The notes beneath the pieces were generated by a model. That model saw only the letters and a list, made by a program, of their open reading frames with translations, was not told the origin of the DNA and searched no databases. From Dermacentor variabilis (taxonomy: Eukaryota; Arthropoda; Arachnida; Ixodida; Ixodidae), in contig NW_027460346.1 of the NCBI RefSeq assembly GCF_050947875.1, positions 4,654,000 to 4,717,999 of the forward strand: 64,000 nt of DNA. The letters run 5' to 3'. Shown here piece by piece: positions 1 to 10,709 of the stretch. Position numbers and translations under genes: made by a program. Positions within the stretch are counted from its first letter, which is position 1; every line of letters starts with the position of its first letter.

Positions 1-432
1 AAACTCTAAACTAATGCACTTGAAAAGAACGCCTACACGGCAGCGTGAGGCACGTCGAAATGCCTGGTACTGGCGTCGCAGTTGCTCACCAGTATACGCG
101 CGAATTAAATTCACATACGTGGATGGTTGGCGCAATACTTTGTATCCGCGTATTTTGGAGAACATATAATGCATGGACTGGAAAAGCACTCGATCATGAG
201 CTGAACGGCACATTTGTTATTTTCCTGCGGTGACGACAAGCCGTGAATAGTTCTCACGTTGTCGTCTACGTTGTCTTCCTTCGTTAGTCGTGGCAAGGAA
301 TGGAAATGATGCAAACGCACCCGTATTCCGGTACACAACAGCACAGCACACTGCAGAGAAACCCCACCCACCACAGCAGATTCATCAAATACGTTTGGTA
401 TATATATAACCTCTAAAAGAATACGACTGGGC
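1..432. other. No recognisable gene or repeat
   Basis: Only short overlapping reading frames on both strands, with no family signature. I see nothing supportable here. Confidence 0.5.
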
Positions 433-512
433 GTGGCGGCGCTGTGGTGTAATGGTTACGATGTGTGTTTTGAATTGTACAAATGCGAGTGTACGCGGGT
501 TCGAATTCACAT
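433..512 (+). repeat. tRNA-like SINE head
   Basis: Contains an RNA polymerase III type A box (TGGTGTAATGG, 445-455) and, 43 bases later, a near-consensus B box (GGTTCGAATTC, 498-508). The spacing fits a tRNA-derived promoter, but the intervening sequence does not fold into a convincing cloverleaf and there is no clear acceptor stem. I read it as the head of a tRNA-derived SINE and not a working tRNA gene. The downstream body is not recognisable. Confidence 0.4.
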
Positions 513-894
513 GATGTATTATAGAGCATTGTGATTCTTGATAAGTATGTGGTTCCCTTGACAATTGTATTCTAATTAGATTGTGTGACTCCTGATTGTG
601 AAATTTGCGAAGATATTTGCAGATTAAGTGTTAATTCGCTTTTTTTCTCCTCAGCGGCGTTCGTGACGCATACGCATAGGCCGCTTCAGAGCAGTCACGC
701 CTCACGGTAGGCAGCAAATAGCCAGGAAAAAATGACTTTAAAATCCTGCATAACTTTGCTCACGCCTATTCTGAAGGCCGCTTGGAATCGGGCCAGTGTC
801 TCTGAGGAGCCGCCTAGGGAACAGTATATCAGCGGCCCTAATTTGATCTGATTTCCTGCCTGCATGCGTGACCAGTACTTGGCTAAGAGGGTAT
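513..894. other. Unannotated non-coding stretch
   Basis: Mixed-composition sequence without an open frame of note or a recognised repeat. Confidence 0.4.
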
Positions 895-1225
895 TGGGAA
901 GAGTACTAGCACTCTGTTCTGAAGGAGTACAAGCACTCTGTTTGGGGGAGTAGAAGTACTCGGTCTGGCGGTGTACTATTAACCCTGCGGGGAGAGTATT
1001 AGCACTCTGCGGAAGAGTACTAGCACTCCCTGTGGGAAGAGTATTATCACTCTGCGGAAGAGTACTAGCAATCCCTTGCGGTGGAGTAACAAAACTCTGT
1101 CAGGAGGAGTTGACCTACTCTCTCTCAAAGAGGGTCGATCTACTCTCGAAAAGAGAGTGAAATATGGGACAAGCAGCTACTCCCTCAAAGAGAGTGCCCG
1201 GCACTCCCTTAGTTTTTAGAGTGTA
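895..1225. repeat. Degenerate minisatellite (GAGTACTAGCACTC type)
   Basis: A run of imperfect units of about 20-30 bases built around GAGTACTAGCACTC, alternating with G-rich linkers such as TGCGGAA. Around ten units can be traced, the last ones drifting to GAGAGTG/CTACTC variants. It has no coding potential, and its variable unit length suggests a decaying tandem array. Confidence 0.7.
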
Positions 1226-1907
1226 GTAAAGGTGGTGGTGGTGCTAACAAATAACATAAAATATAAAAACAATGCGCTCTCTTGACTGAAAAGGGGGGGG
1301 GGGGGCAAATTTTCAGCTATTGAGTCTTCTGATATCGCTCACTCGCGTGCCACGCGAAGTCATCGAAAGTCTGCTTGCTTAACGATGGCACATGTGAAGT
1401 ACACGCAGTGCAGAGAGTGGTAAGACGAAAGCATGCAAACAATAAACCCTTAATTATTACCGAAGTCTACATGTACTATTTTTGTCAAGCTCATCGCGCC
1501 GATTTGCAAGCTTTACCGTCGCTGGCATCTCACGTGGCCGCACCTGCACGAACCACTCGCAGGCGCGACGGCGCTCCCTCAACCTACTATAAAAAAAACA
1601 CGGCATGTAAAACAGGAAGGTGTGTGCATAAAGAACGATGGTTCTCGGGCCAACAAATGAAGCTATTAGGGGCCGGGGCGTTATAATGAAAGCGGCATGC
1701 TGACGATGAGCTCCACTTTGTAGGATTTGTAGGACGCGCGCAAGCGGCAAGTCGCACGCGTGCACTTCAGTCATGCCCGCACTGGAAGCAGGCGTCTTCG
1801 AACGCCGCCGCTACGCAGCTTTCAGTGGCGCCCCTATAGGCGCTGCGCATGGCGTATACTCCTTGCTTTTCCGTTCCATTAGCATTATTTCCATACTTCA
1901 GGCTACT

Positions 1908-1908
<1 letters not shown>
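1226..1908. other. Non-coding stretch with a G tract
   Basis: Holds a run of 13 G at 1293-1305 and short unsupported frames on both strands. No family was recognised. Confidence 0.4.
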
Positions 1909-1942
<34 letters not shown>

Positions 1943-1964
1943 GTCTATCTGTCTATCTATCTAT
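1909..1964. repeat. (TATC)n microsatellite
   Basis: A simple tetranucleotide array of about 14 units, with two CTGT interruptions near its end. Confidence 0.95.
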
Positions 1965-1977
1965 GGCACCGAAATTA

Positions 1978-2222
1978 GGGTCGAACCCTCGACCTTTGGT
2001 CTTAAGGATCATGAATCCACGACCCAACGTTGAGATACTAGGCGAAACGGCCATATCTCCAAGTTATATTGGAATGGACATCATGGATGTCGAGAGTCGA
2101 ACCCACGTACTACTTTCGGTGTGAACTAAGGAGAACTAAATTAAGACACCGTTGTAAGGTTATGTTTATTAGCTTTTGTTAGGTTAGTTTATTAAGGCAC
2201 TCGAACCCACGACCTTCGGTAG
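1978..2222. repeat. Interspersed short repeats, TCGAACCC...GACCTT..GGT type
   Basis: Related copies of a 20-base motif occur at 1981-2000, 2097-2120 (degenerate) and 2201-2220, with a partial one near 2029. The motif resembles the reverse complement of a tRNA B box, so this may be a decayed tRNA-derived SINE or its tandem remains. The surrounding sequence is not coding. Confidence 0.35.
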
Positions 2223-2225
2223 GAT

Positions 2226-3602
2226 AAAACAATAATAGGAAGTAACAACGCGTTAGAATGAAAATTTCAAGTAACGTAATGAATGTCTCGTGCGCGCGCA
2301 GGTTTTCGCATTCATTTTTTTTAGCATATGCTGAAGTGACTATCAACGCTTCAATTGTCGTCATGTCGATGTCGTACCTTCGCCATCATTTGAGTAATGG
2401 CATCGCGTTGCCGTCATAACTGCTTTCGTCGTTCTGTTGACGTCACTGCATCCACCGTCGGCATACTGTTGTCGCCCTGACGTAATGGTCATGAAGGACT
2501 TTCGCGAGCGAAGGTAATAGCAAAGCGGGCCGATCACGGAGCCAGTATATGTCGCATATAGCCAAATTACTCGACTTCTCAGAAGGACCACTGCAGATTG
2601 TAAATATAGGTGCTTTAGGCAATAAGCTGTGTTGTTACATTGCTTAAAGGCTAATCGCATTAACTTCGATCTGCCTTGACTGTGGAGCCGTGGTCAGCAT
2701 TGTTCCCGGGTTAATAAGACCTCCGATTCGTAGTGGTGATCGGGCTCAGGCGGGAGATGGTCGACCCGACGTTAGAATGGAGGTAGTGCTATGTCTTTGA
2801 CCGCGGCTCCGCCTGTCATCAAGGAAAAGCGCAATAGCGTGGTCGGGAGTGCCGGCACAGGACAAATTTCAAGAGCGGCTAGAGATCACAGAGTTTAATC
2901 AAAATGAGGTGAAGTGTTACAAATTAATTTGCAGCATCGCAATGGCGTTGAAGAGATCGGAAACTATTTGAATGGTGTGAGACTCTCTGGAAAAAGTTCC
3001 CTAGACGCCCGAAGGCAGAGTCTATAATCGTTTACAGTATTTTGTTACTGCGCAAAAATATGTAAATTCTCGCCAGTTATCACTGATTTTCACTTTCAAC
3101 TGCCTGTGCGTGAGAACTTTAACACAAAAAATGATATAAATCTTAAACAAATTTTTGGAATATAGAAATAAAGTGGTAGCAAAGAATTTCAGGAACATTC
3201 AACCAGAGATTAATTTCTGTGTTATGGCATAATTCCAACTCGCTAGTAGTTTCCATTATTTTTCTTCAGTACTTGTTCCAGCGAAATCTGTTCCAGGCGC
3301 ACCTCATAATCAAATCGTAGTTTTGGCACGAAAAACCCCTGAATTTAATTTGTTTTTTTAATCCTGCCGTAGTTTATTGGCACAATTAGTCCAACAATTA
3401 AATTTATATTTGCAAGTGTCCATTGTTTCTTGATAAATACGTTAAGGCTACGCGGGTGCTGCAAAATTTTGCAACATTAGTAAGGGGGATATGAAAAAGA
3501 AAACAGGACGTAGAAAATCGTATTATCTCTGCATTTCTTCTTTGAACGCTATTTTCACACGCTAGTGGCGCAACCCTCGCGTTCACAGCTTCGTATATGT
3601 TT
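2226..3602. other. No recognisable gene
   Basis: Moderately AT-rich DNA. Short frames on both strands have no domain signature. Confidence 0.4.
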
Positions 3603-3760
3603 TTCCAGCACTGGACCTGGAAAACCAACTGGCGACCCTCGACCAGGCCCGGCGAGCCGCGATCACCTGTGGAGCCCTGTCAGAGGGAACCACCCAGGCA
3701 TAAACCGCGCAACGGTTTCTGCAATAATAAAGTGCCTCCTCCTCCTCCTCTTCCAGCACT
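3603..3760 (+). mobile_element. 5'-truncated LINE tail with 10 bp target duplication
   Basis: A 138-base insert (3613-3750) is flanked by exact 10-base direct repeats TTCCAGCACT at 3603-3612 and 3751-3760. Read in frame it encodes the last residues of a LINE-type ORF (LENQLATLDQARRAA) and a stop, followed by an AATAAA signal and a (CTC)n tail. A microsatellite tail plus a short target duplication is the signature of a heavily truncated non-LTR insertion. The similar TCC tail on the insert at 58437-59099 suggests the same or a sister I/Jockey-like family. Confidence 0.75.
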
Positions 3761-4200
3761 ATAGGAGCACACCCTGACAATTTACGTAAACAAACAAGCA
3801 CATGAAATATCCTAATCTGACGAGCGAAAAAAAAAAAAACATGGTGTTGCCTACGCTCTTCCTGCACTGTGCACGAACCCTGTGTTGTGTGAGCGGCTTC
3901 GTCTTAATATATAAATTTTGCACTAAAACATCAGTCCGAAAAAATCCTACCAAGAAAAACTTAAGCAACAACTTAAACCTTGCAACGTTAGGCATTATCA
4001 CAAGGTTTTTGCTATTCCTTCCGTACCATTAATAATGCACGCACATACCCCCCTCCCCCCTCTTCCTTCTCGCTAAGTTCTGTTGGCAATAGTGTTGAGT
4101 GAGTATCGGTGGATGTTCGCTTATTTTGGCGACCTACGCAAAGGTGGGAAGGCTGCGCGAACTACGTCAATGGTAAATCAAAAAGAAAGTAGCTGCCTTT
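3761..4200. other. No recognisable gene
   Basis: AT-rich sequence with a poly-A run near 3829 and no supportable coding region. Confidence 0.4.
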
Positions 4201-4291
4201 GGAATTTATTTCTCAAGCAAATCCACACAATGATCGGTGAACGGGTTGTCGTCGCGGTGTACTGCGGAGAAGGTTTTCTCTTTTCTTTTCA

Positions 4292-6103
4292 TTATCGGTT
4301 CCTCGGCCTTGCCACACTGATGAATGATAAGGCGCAGCAGTAGCGGCCCACGCAGGGACTGTCGTCACAGAGCTGGCCTTGCCAACGAAGCCTCTTGCCA
4401 TTTGGCAGAGTGTACCCGACTGCGTGGTGCTGCCTGATCCACGACATGGTTTTCAGCGCAGAGCTGGCAGCCAGGTAGTGCACGTGAACCAATCGCAGTA
4501 GTGGCAATGTTTCCACCATGCGGGCGAGGAAGTTCGCAACCGCGCTGTCCGTTGCTTGACCCCCGGTCAGCAGGCACAATCTGCGCAGAGTCTTTGCCGC
4601 AGTCAGTCTAGCAGCTAAGCAAGGCCCAAGCATCACGTGGCCTGTTTCTATGGTGCGCGTACAGAGCCGCTCATTTGCGCAAAGGAGATGGCAAGGCCCG
4701 AAGTAGAAGACAGCGCCGGCGTCACTCACCAGACTATTCAGACTGAAGCGAAGGTCGGTGACTCAGCACCCTATTAGAACTTGAAGCACAATATCCGCGC
4801 CGTCTCAGCAATGTTCAACCGCCGCAGCCTTGTCTGTCCGTGCAGGCACTTGATGTCGCGCTCTGTGAACATCAAAGGCACTTTGCAGGTGGCGCACGGA
4901 AGAGTCTCGTCGTTGCAGACGTCATGCTCCTCGTGGAACCGGAAGCTTCGCTCCAGGAACCGAAGCGAGTCTTCACAATTCACGGCGCACGGTGGAAGGG
5001 CCAGGGAGCGCAGCTGAGACAAGGCCGGACCCACGACTGACCAGAAGTTGCACACGAGCAAGAAGTGGCTCTTCGTCAGGCTGAGCTCGGAGAAGTTGGC
5101 GAGGCGCGTTCGGAGGAACTTCCGCATTGGTTTTAGGAATTCGGCAGCACCGCTGTGCAGGCGTTCGAGCTGGACCTGTTGCGGCGGCGTCAGCAGGGCT
5201 AGTGAGAGGGACATGACGTCGTTGCAGTGCTCGGGTGCGTCGCTGCTCCGAGGAAGCGGCTTTCGGCTTCCGAGTCAGCTTCTACAGCCATGACCGCGCG
5301 CCGCACTCTCTGAAGCAACGTGCTCACCTCTCGCAAGTCCTCGAGTCGTATGAGGCTTGGTGAAGCTTCGTGTAAGAGCCGGTATTGGGCGGAGGTACCC
5401 GCTCGCAAGTGTACTGGAAGGTGCGCAGACCGGGCCTGGGTGTCTTCATCCTGGTAATGGCGTCGCCCATAGGCACCTCTACGGCGTCCTTTCGTATGAC
5501 GTGAGCGTGAAAGCTCGGCAGGCCGTGGCAATCATTCAAGACGACCTCCAAGAAGTCGGCTGTAAGCAGCGTCGCTGCAACTTCCACGTACATGGACTGG
5601 AGAGTGTTCAGCCTGCAACGCGTGCTGGTGTCCACCACGGCGTATTTTTTCAGCCACGACTCGTAGCGGCGGTCTTCGTAAAGTGACCACTGTAGCATCT
5701 TCACGTTTGTGAGCCTCTGTGAGAGCAGCGGTAAATCCGTCGGATGCTCGACGACGCAGTTCACAACGCGCAGTTCCTCCATGTTCTCACAGCTGGCGAC
5801 AAATCCAAGAAGAACGTCGGAGGGCAGAGCGAGGCAGACAGTGAACCTCAGCTGGCGCAAGTTCTTGATGTTCACCTTTTCGCAGTATTCACCAAGCGTA
5901 CATTCATCCGTGCGAGGAGTGAACATTACGGTCCCGACGACTCGCTCGCGGTTGGCGACTCCCGTGAGGTCAGCTGCTGCGTCGGTGAGAGCGTGGCGGG
6001 AGCCTCCGTCCAAAAGTTGGAATATCAATTCCCACGCTGCACGGAGGAGGCCGCCGATTAGCTCAGTCCCGAGCGATGGTTTCGTCATAGTGAATCGCTT
6101 CAA
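4292..6103 (-). pseudogene. Leucine-rich repeat / F-box-like protein, frameshifted copy 1
   Basis: Reading from 6103 to 4292 on the minus strand, an intronless protein of about 590 residues is spread over several frames. The N-terminus (near 6060-5940) has an F-box-like helix pair (AAWELIFQLLDGGSRHAL). The rest has leucine-rich repeats such as LSQLRSLALPPC and RLVHVHYLAASSALKTMSWI. Breaks are visible near 5385 (one base missing relative to the paralogue), near 5225 (second frame change) and at 4772 (TAA followed by TAG, then a further shift). The copy at 35522-37245 aligns along its whole length, including upstream and downstream flanks, so the pair arose by DNA duplication. Such proteins usually act as substrate receptors of SCF ubiquitin ligases or as scaffolds; that role is inference, since the F-box is weak. 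As it stands it cannot make a full protein. Confidence 0.65.
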
Positions 6104-6488
6104 TCACTGCCTTATCGTTCGCCTTGGTTCAGTTGTGCGCTTTTTCATTATTCTTGACTAGTCCGGCAAAACGCATTTTCAAAACGCCGCAACATGGCGC
6201 GAAGTCGCTTACTCCAGATGAAGTCTTGGTAGTGGTCGCTGGCCTTTCTTTGCAAGGCACCACTTGCCAAGACGTCCAGTTCTGGAATGTGTAATAGTGT
6301 CTCTTACAGTCAGTACCGACTTTCTGTAGACGAAAGAAAGCGTTCGCTGACGGGGCGCTTATGGTGCCTGGTGTCAACTCTGTCGTAGCTAAGATAATCC
6401 ATTAGGAACCCTGCTCCCGCCCACACCATCACTTCTCCCACACATTCCTAAAGGAACGACAAATCAAGCATTTTGCTGCCTTCTATAG

Positions 6489-6508
6489 TATACAGCGAAA
6501 GCTGTATA
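6489..6508. repeat. 8 bp hairpin with GAAA loop
   Basis: TATACAGC and GCTGTATA are perfect complements separated by GAAA. It lies in a non-coding stretch, 190 bases before a second inverted repeat, and may belong to a small inverted-repeat element. Confidence 0.55.
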
Positions 6509-6692
6509 TGATTAACCTTCCGTAGTTTTTTCGGCGTCCATAAAGAGAAAAAAATCATCATGTGGGCTGATCTTGGTGAAAGTGCAGAAAGGGACCAAGC
6601 TCAATGACACGTACCCCAGTGGGCTCGGGAAACTGTAACGCGCCGTTCGGAATATTCTTGATGGGCCCACGTATGCGGAGTGCTTAACGCCT

Positions 6693-6761
6693 GCTTCACC
6701 TCCCCCGCGGGTGGGCTCTATATTGCACTATCTTCGGGCCGACCCGCGGCGCAGGTGAAGC
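6693..6761. repeat. Inverted repeat, 20 bp arms
   Basis: Arms GCTTCACC...GCGGGT (6693-6712) and ACCCGCGG...GTGAAGC (6742-6761) pair with two mismatches around a 29-base loop. It is possibly the core of a short inverted-repeat element. No coding is seen. Confidence 0.55.
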
Positions 6762-9700
6762 ACTTTGCTTTTCGTTTGATAGCTTTGACTGTCGTCAGCT
6801 TTCGCTGTCATTCCACCTTCACAGATTGAAATGGTCGTCAATTTTTTCACTCCTTTAGGGTGGCGGCAGTTATCGGCATCTCCTGGGGTGTGAAGATCAG
6901 TTTTGCTCATCGATTCGGTGCCCGCCCGATTAACTCGAGATGAGTTCAGTTGTCACTATCTATATGTGTATGGTGTTTGTGCAGCATGTTCAATAAATCC
7001 CGCAACCATCCGTTCCCTTGGCGTTGGTTTCCCTGGTGGTAGACTCCCCCCCCGCCTTCTTTTTATTACAAAATTATTTGACTACGGTCCTTTTCATTTA
7101 TCTTTCTAATTTGGCAGCCTGCAATACTTAGGTTCAGGAGGCAGGGCTTAGTTTTTATATTAATTATTTTTAAATGAATTATTATTGCCCAACACAATTT
7201 CTTGCACTATCTATTCAACAATCACGCGCGTCGCTGTTGCTTCATTGGTTCAATTTTCTTTCTTTATAGACTGATCCAGGTACAAGGAAAGGGGTTCGGT
7301 TCGTAGTCAGCTGGTCTCTATACGCTCGTGGAACGAGTTGCGGCTGGAGAAAACGCGAGTTGCGTTCAACTTTTCCTTTTGCCAGATTATTTTCTCGAGT
7401 GATGGCTCGCCGCGACGCTGGCCGATCTTCCTAACCATATACCCGCGATATGGGTTAGATAAGATGGAATATAAGATATTGCGATACAGCGTCCATCATA
7501 AAACCCTGCAAAAAGCGTTAAACCCACAAGCGACATGTATGTCATCCGTTACGTTGTCTGGTTTCTCCCTAATTGTGCAGCACTTTTCGTGCAAAATTGG
7601 CAACTGGAAACAAGAGTCGCAAGGAGTTGAGAAATTAAGCGAGATACTAAGGGAGAGAGCAAAGGCAACAGCCAAAGAAGAAAGAAAAGCGAAAATTAAC
7701 AAATTTAACCGCCTTAGTGAAAATATTTATGGATCAACATATTTTTATTTAAAAAGGAAGTAGAGAAAAAGCCGCCTGAAGTAGAGAATAATTCCGTGTC
7801 TTTTGAATCACGTTTCTACAGTTATCAGTGGAGCCGCCTTACGTAGCTACTTCTCTATGGTGCTTATGTGGGTGTTTTTCTAACCTTCCACGGTGGTCGC
7901 AGTACGTCTAGAACCGCAGCGTCCTGCATGCGCTCTACGCGGTTGTACGGGACTGGCGGCCACGCATCGTTACGCAACTTCCCAAATGACAACACGAGTT
8001 GGTTTTGGCGCTTAACTTGGTAGAGCAGTAAACGAGGGATCCAAAAGAACTGTGATTGATTCGCAAATATATATTTCAATATAATTGTTCCAAAGGTAAT
8101 AGAAAAAACGCTACCGGAAATCTTCATTTTACACTTTCGCTTCTTTACTAGTTCTTGGCAGTGTTGTTCCTGCACTTCTTTCATGCGCGAGTCGCTTTGA
8201 TCTGGTCCCTTGTTTTCCAAGTAAAGCAGGGGTGTATCTCACAGGCGTAACTGTGAGATATAGCCTATTTCAATTCTCTCTTGCAAGATTACGCGTCCTT
8301 ATGGGGAATGATAGGCACTATTCACATCTGTACAAGTAAAGGAACCTTCGAACCCTCATTTGCATAGAAAAGTTACCTACGATTGGGCCCCCCCTCCCAA
8401 AAAAAAAAATCATGGGTACGTGCCTGATTTTGGGGCAATTAATGCTGGCATACGTACAGTCACGTGAAATATGAGCTCCGACACAGTGCCCGTGGTGGAA
8501 CTGGCCGCTGTTGTACAGAGCTACATTGAACCACGAAATGCTGGTTTGATAAATACCAGTAAATGGAAATTGTTTAGCTCTTGAATTTGTGTATGTCGGC
8601 GCCGCTGTGCAGCCCTTGGGGCCCTTTCTACCACGAGTACTATGTTTCAGCTAGTATTTAAAGCAACCGCTCATTATTGTTATTTTTTTTCGGCGAGCTT
8701 CTTCAACGTCTCACCACTGTTCTAAAGTCATCGGTTAGCTTCAGACGCGCCTGCATGTATTTCGAACACCAAGAATGTTGTCACGAATTCAATAGCGAGC
8801 GTTATCTTATCAGATTGCGTGCGTGAAGCGAATACGGGCGTACATTCTCGATCGCAAATGAGCGCCCTAGTTTGGCTGCAATGTACGAACATTCCAATCT
8901 GATGAATAAACGGATGCCATAATCCGTACGTACATCAGGTTCAGAGGAAGCAATAATTTGCGCGGAGAGATGGTTGTGCTTTAAGTGTTGTTATTTTTGC
9001 TTCAGTGCAAGCTCGCCCTATATTTCGTTGGATTCGTGACTTTCTCGTTTGGAACTGTCTTATTGTCGGCATCACTACACTGTGACGGTATAGGCGTGCT
9101 ACATTTTCATTGAGTCAATATTGGGAAATGGATTAGGATATCTTTTTTGCGTGTGCGTTTACACATTTAACACAGCAATTTATTATGAGTAACTTGCTTA
9201 CTAATTTAGGAGCTTGTAAAAGACAGAAACCTTGTATTAACAAGAGGTCTTAAGAATAACGAAAATTTAAATGCCTATAGGTCGGCTTTCACCTCATCGC
9301 AGAGAAAAAAATTTCAATAAAATCATCCTTATGAAAATTAAAACTCTATCCACTTGAAAACGTTTCATCTGAGTTGCCACTTTGCACGTTCGTATCGTTA
9401 GACACGGGGGGCCCACGATACGAACGATAAATCAAGGGGGCCTAAAGCAGCATTGTTCTTAGCGCCGACAAGAGCAGCAACGCACACCACTTCTGGCCGA
9501 GTGACACTTTTCGGAACAGTTTTTCAAGCGCGATTTTACTCAAGTTGTGGGCTAAGGAATGTTTACCAAAGATGCAGTAATATGATAATTTCGCTCATGT
9601 CTATAGCGCGACACCTGAAAAAGTAAGAGAGAACATTTTTTTTGGAACTGTGATCACACAACGTGATTATGACCGCAAAGCCTAGAGGAGATCAGCACAA

Positions 9701-10134
9701 CAAGCTGCGAATTAACCCTGCGCAAATTACGACGTCAGGATTTCTGTGCAGGCGGTTGCGCAGCTTGTCATCGCATACGTGTTGCATCAAGCTCTGTCAC
9801 TGGATCTGAAATGGAAGGTACCGCGGCTGCTTCATTTTCTCATTGAGCGAAATTAGTTTTCAACATCACGCTCAATAACGCTTTCCTTGCGTTTGCCTTC
9901 CCTTACGTTAAACTGTAAAAGTTTTGAAGGGGCGCACACCAAAACGCCCCGCAAAGGTGCTTCCGTTTATGTACGTATAAGGCGACAGACGCTATTCTAA
10001 ATCTCTTTCTTCTCCAGACAAATATAGGTGCTCTGGCTGCGTCACAAAATTACGAAACTCTGTCTATCAAAACGCAAATGTGAGCCAAGTGGACGCGCGC
10101 TGGTTGCGTGTGGTAGGTTCAAACCGCTATTAAT

Positions 10135-10161
10135 AGAGAGTTTTAGCCCAGCGGGTTTACG
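10135..10161 (+). repeat. Left terminal inverted repeat of the two-gene transposon
   Basis: Begins AGAGAGTTTTAGCCCAGCG. It is preceded by AAT. The same terminus, inverted, closes at 26022, and a related one opens at 43486. Confidence 0.6.
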
Positions 10162-10550
10162 GCCAGCGGAGCGGAGCGGGCGAGCGGTGACACGACTGCG
10201 CATGCGCACAACGCTGAGGCGGCCAGCGGTTTTACGGAGCAGCGTTTACGCCCGCTGGTAAGCACTCCCAAGCGGAGGGTATACGCAGCGCGCGAGCGTG
10301 CGTAAGCGCGCGCGGGCGTGTATGGGAAATGCAAGATGGCAGCCGCGAACATGAACACCGCAGTTCTGCATCGACGACGGCGACTGAGGCGCTGACCCGT
10401 ACATTAGTACTCAGTATATTATTAACAAATAATGTACTGAGAACATGTATTATATCTTTATTCAACATTCCTTGCATTATAAAAGCAAGCGTAATTCAAA
10501 TTCATTTCTCAGTAACTCCTATTCGGACCACTAGGTGGGGAAGCAGAGCG

Positions 10551-10640
10551 CCCCGCTCGAGAGGCGTGCGTCTATACATAACTTTCACGTGACGTCACCT
10601 CCGTCGTCTGCACCGACCGCCCGCCATTGCTCGGTACCAC
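10551..10640 (+). repeat. Left subterminal inverted block
   Basis: Contains CGTGCGTCTATACATAAC, then CGTCAC, then CCGCCATTGC. The same series occurs in reverse complement at 16395-16460 and resumes at 25564-25585 after the 9.1 kb insertion, which shows that those two right-hand pieces were once contiguous. Confidence 0.7.
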
Positions 10641-10709
10641 GTTTGGATCGCTTGCTCTTTGCCTGTGAAGTACAACGCGTCTGTGACAGGCGTGTACCAC
10701 GGTTGAAGC

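Larger units (their letters stand above)
6378..10131. other. Long stretch without a recognisable gene
   Basis: About 3.7 kb in which I see only hairpins. The best frame is a 141-codon one at 7338-7763 (plus), which is basic and lysine-rich at its C-terminus but matches nothing I know. A 10 bp hairpin (TATCTCACAG stem) lies at 8235-8260. Confidence 0.4.

Noticed and set aside
895..1225. CRISPR-like array
   Set aside because: Units are imperfect and of uneven length, and spacers are themselves repeats; the genome is eukaryotic.
7338..7763. 141-codon plus-strand frame with a Lys-rich end
   Set aside because: No recognised family and no supporting context; length is within chance for this composition.
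10412..10445. Hairpin CTCAGTATATTATT / AATAATGTACTGAG
   Set aside because: Real but short and AT-rich; no context suggesting a function beyond chance.
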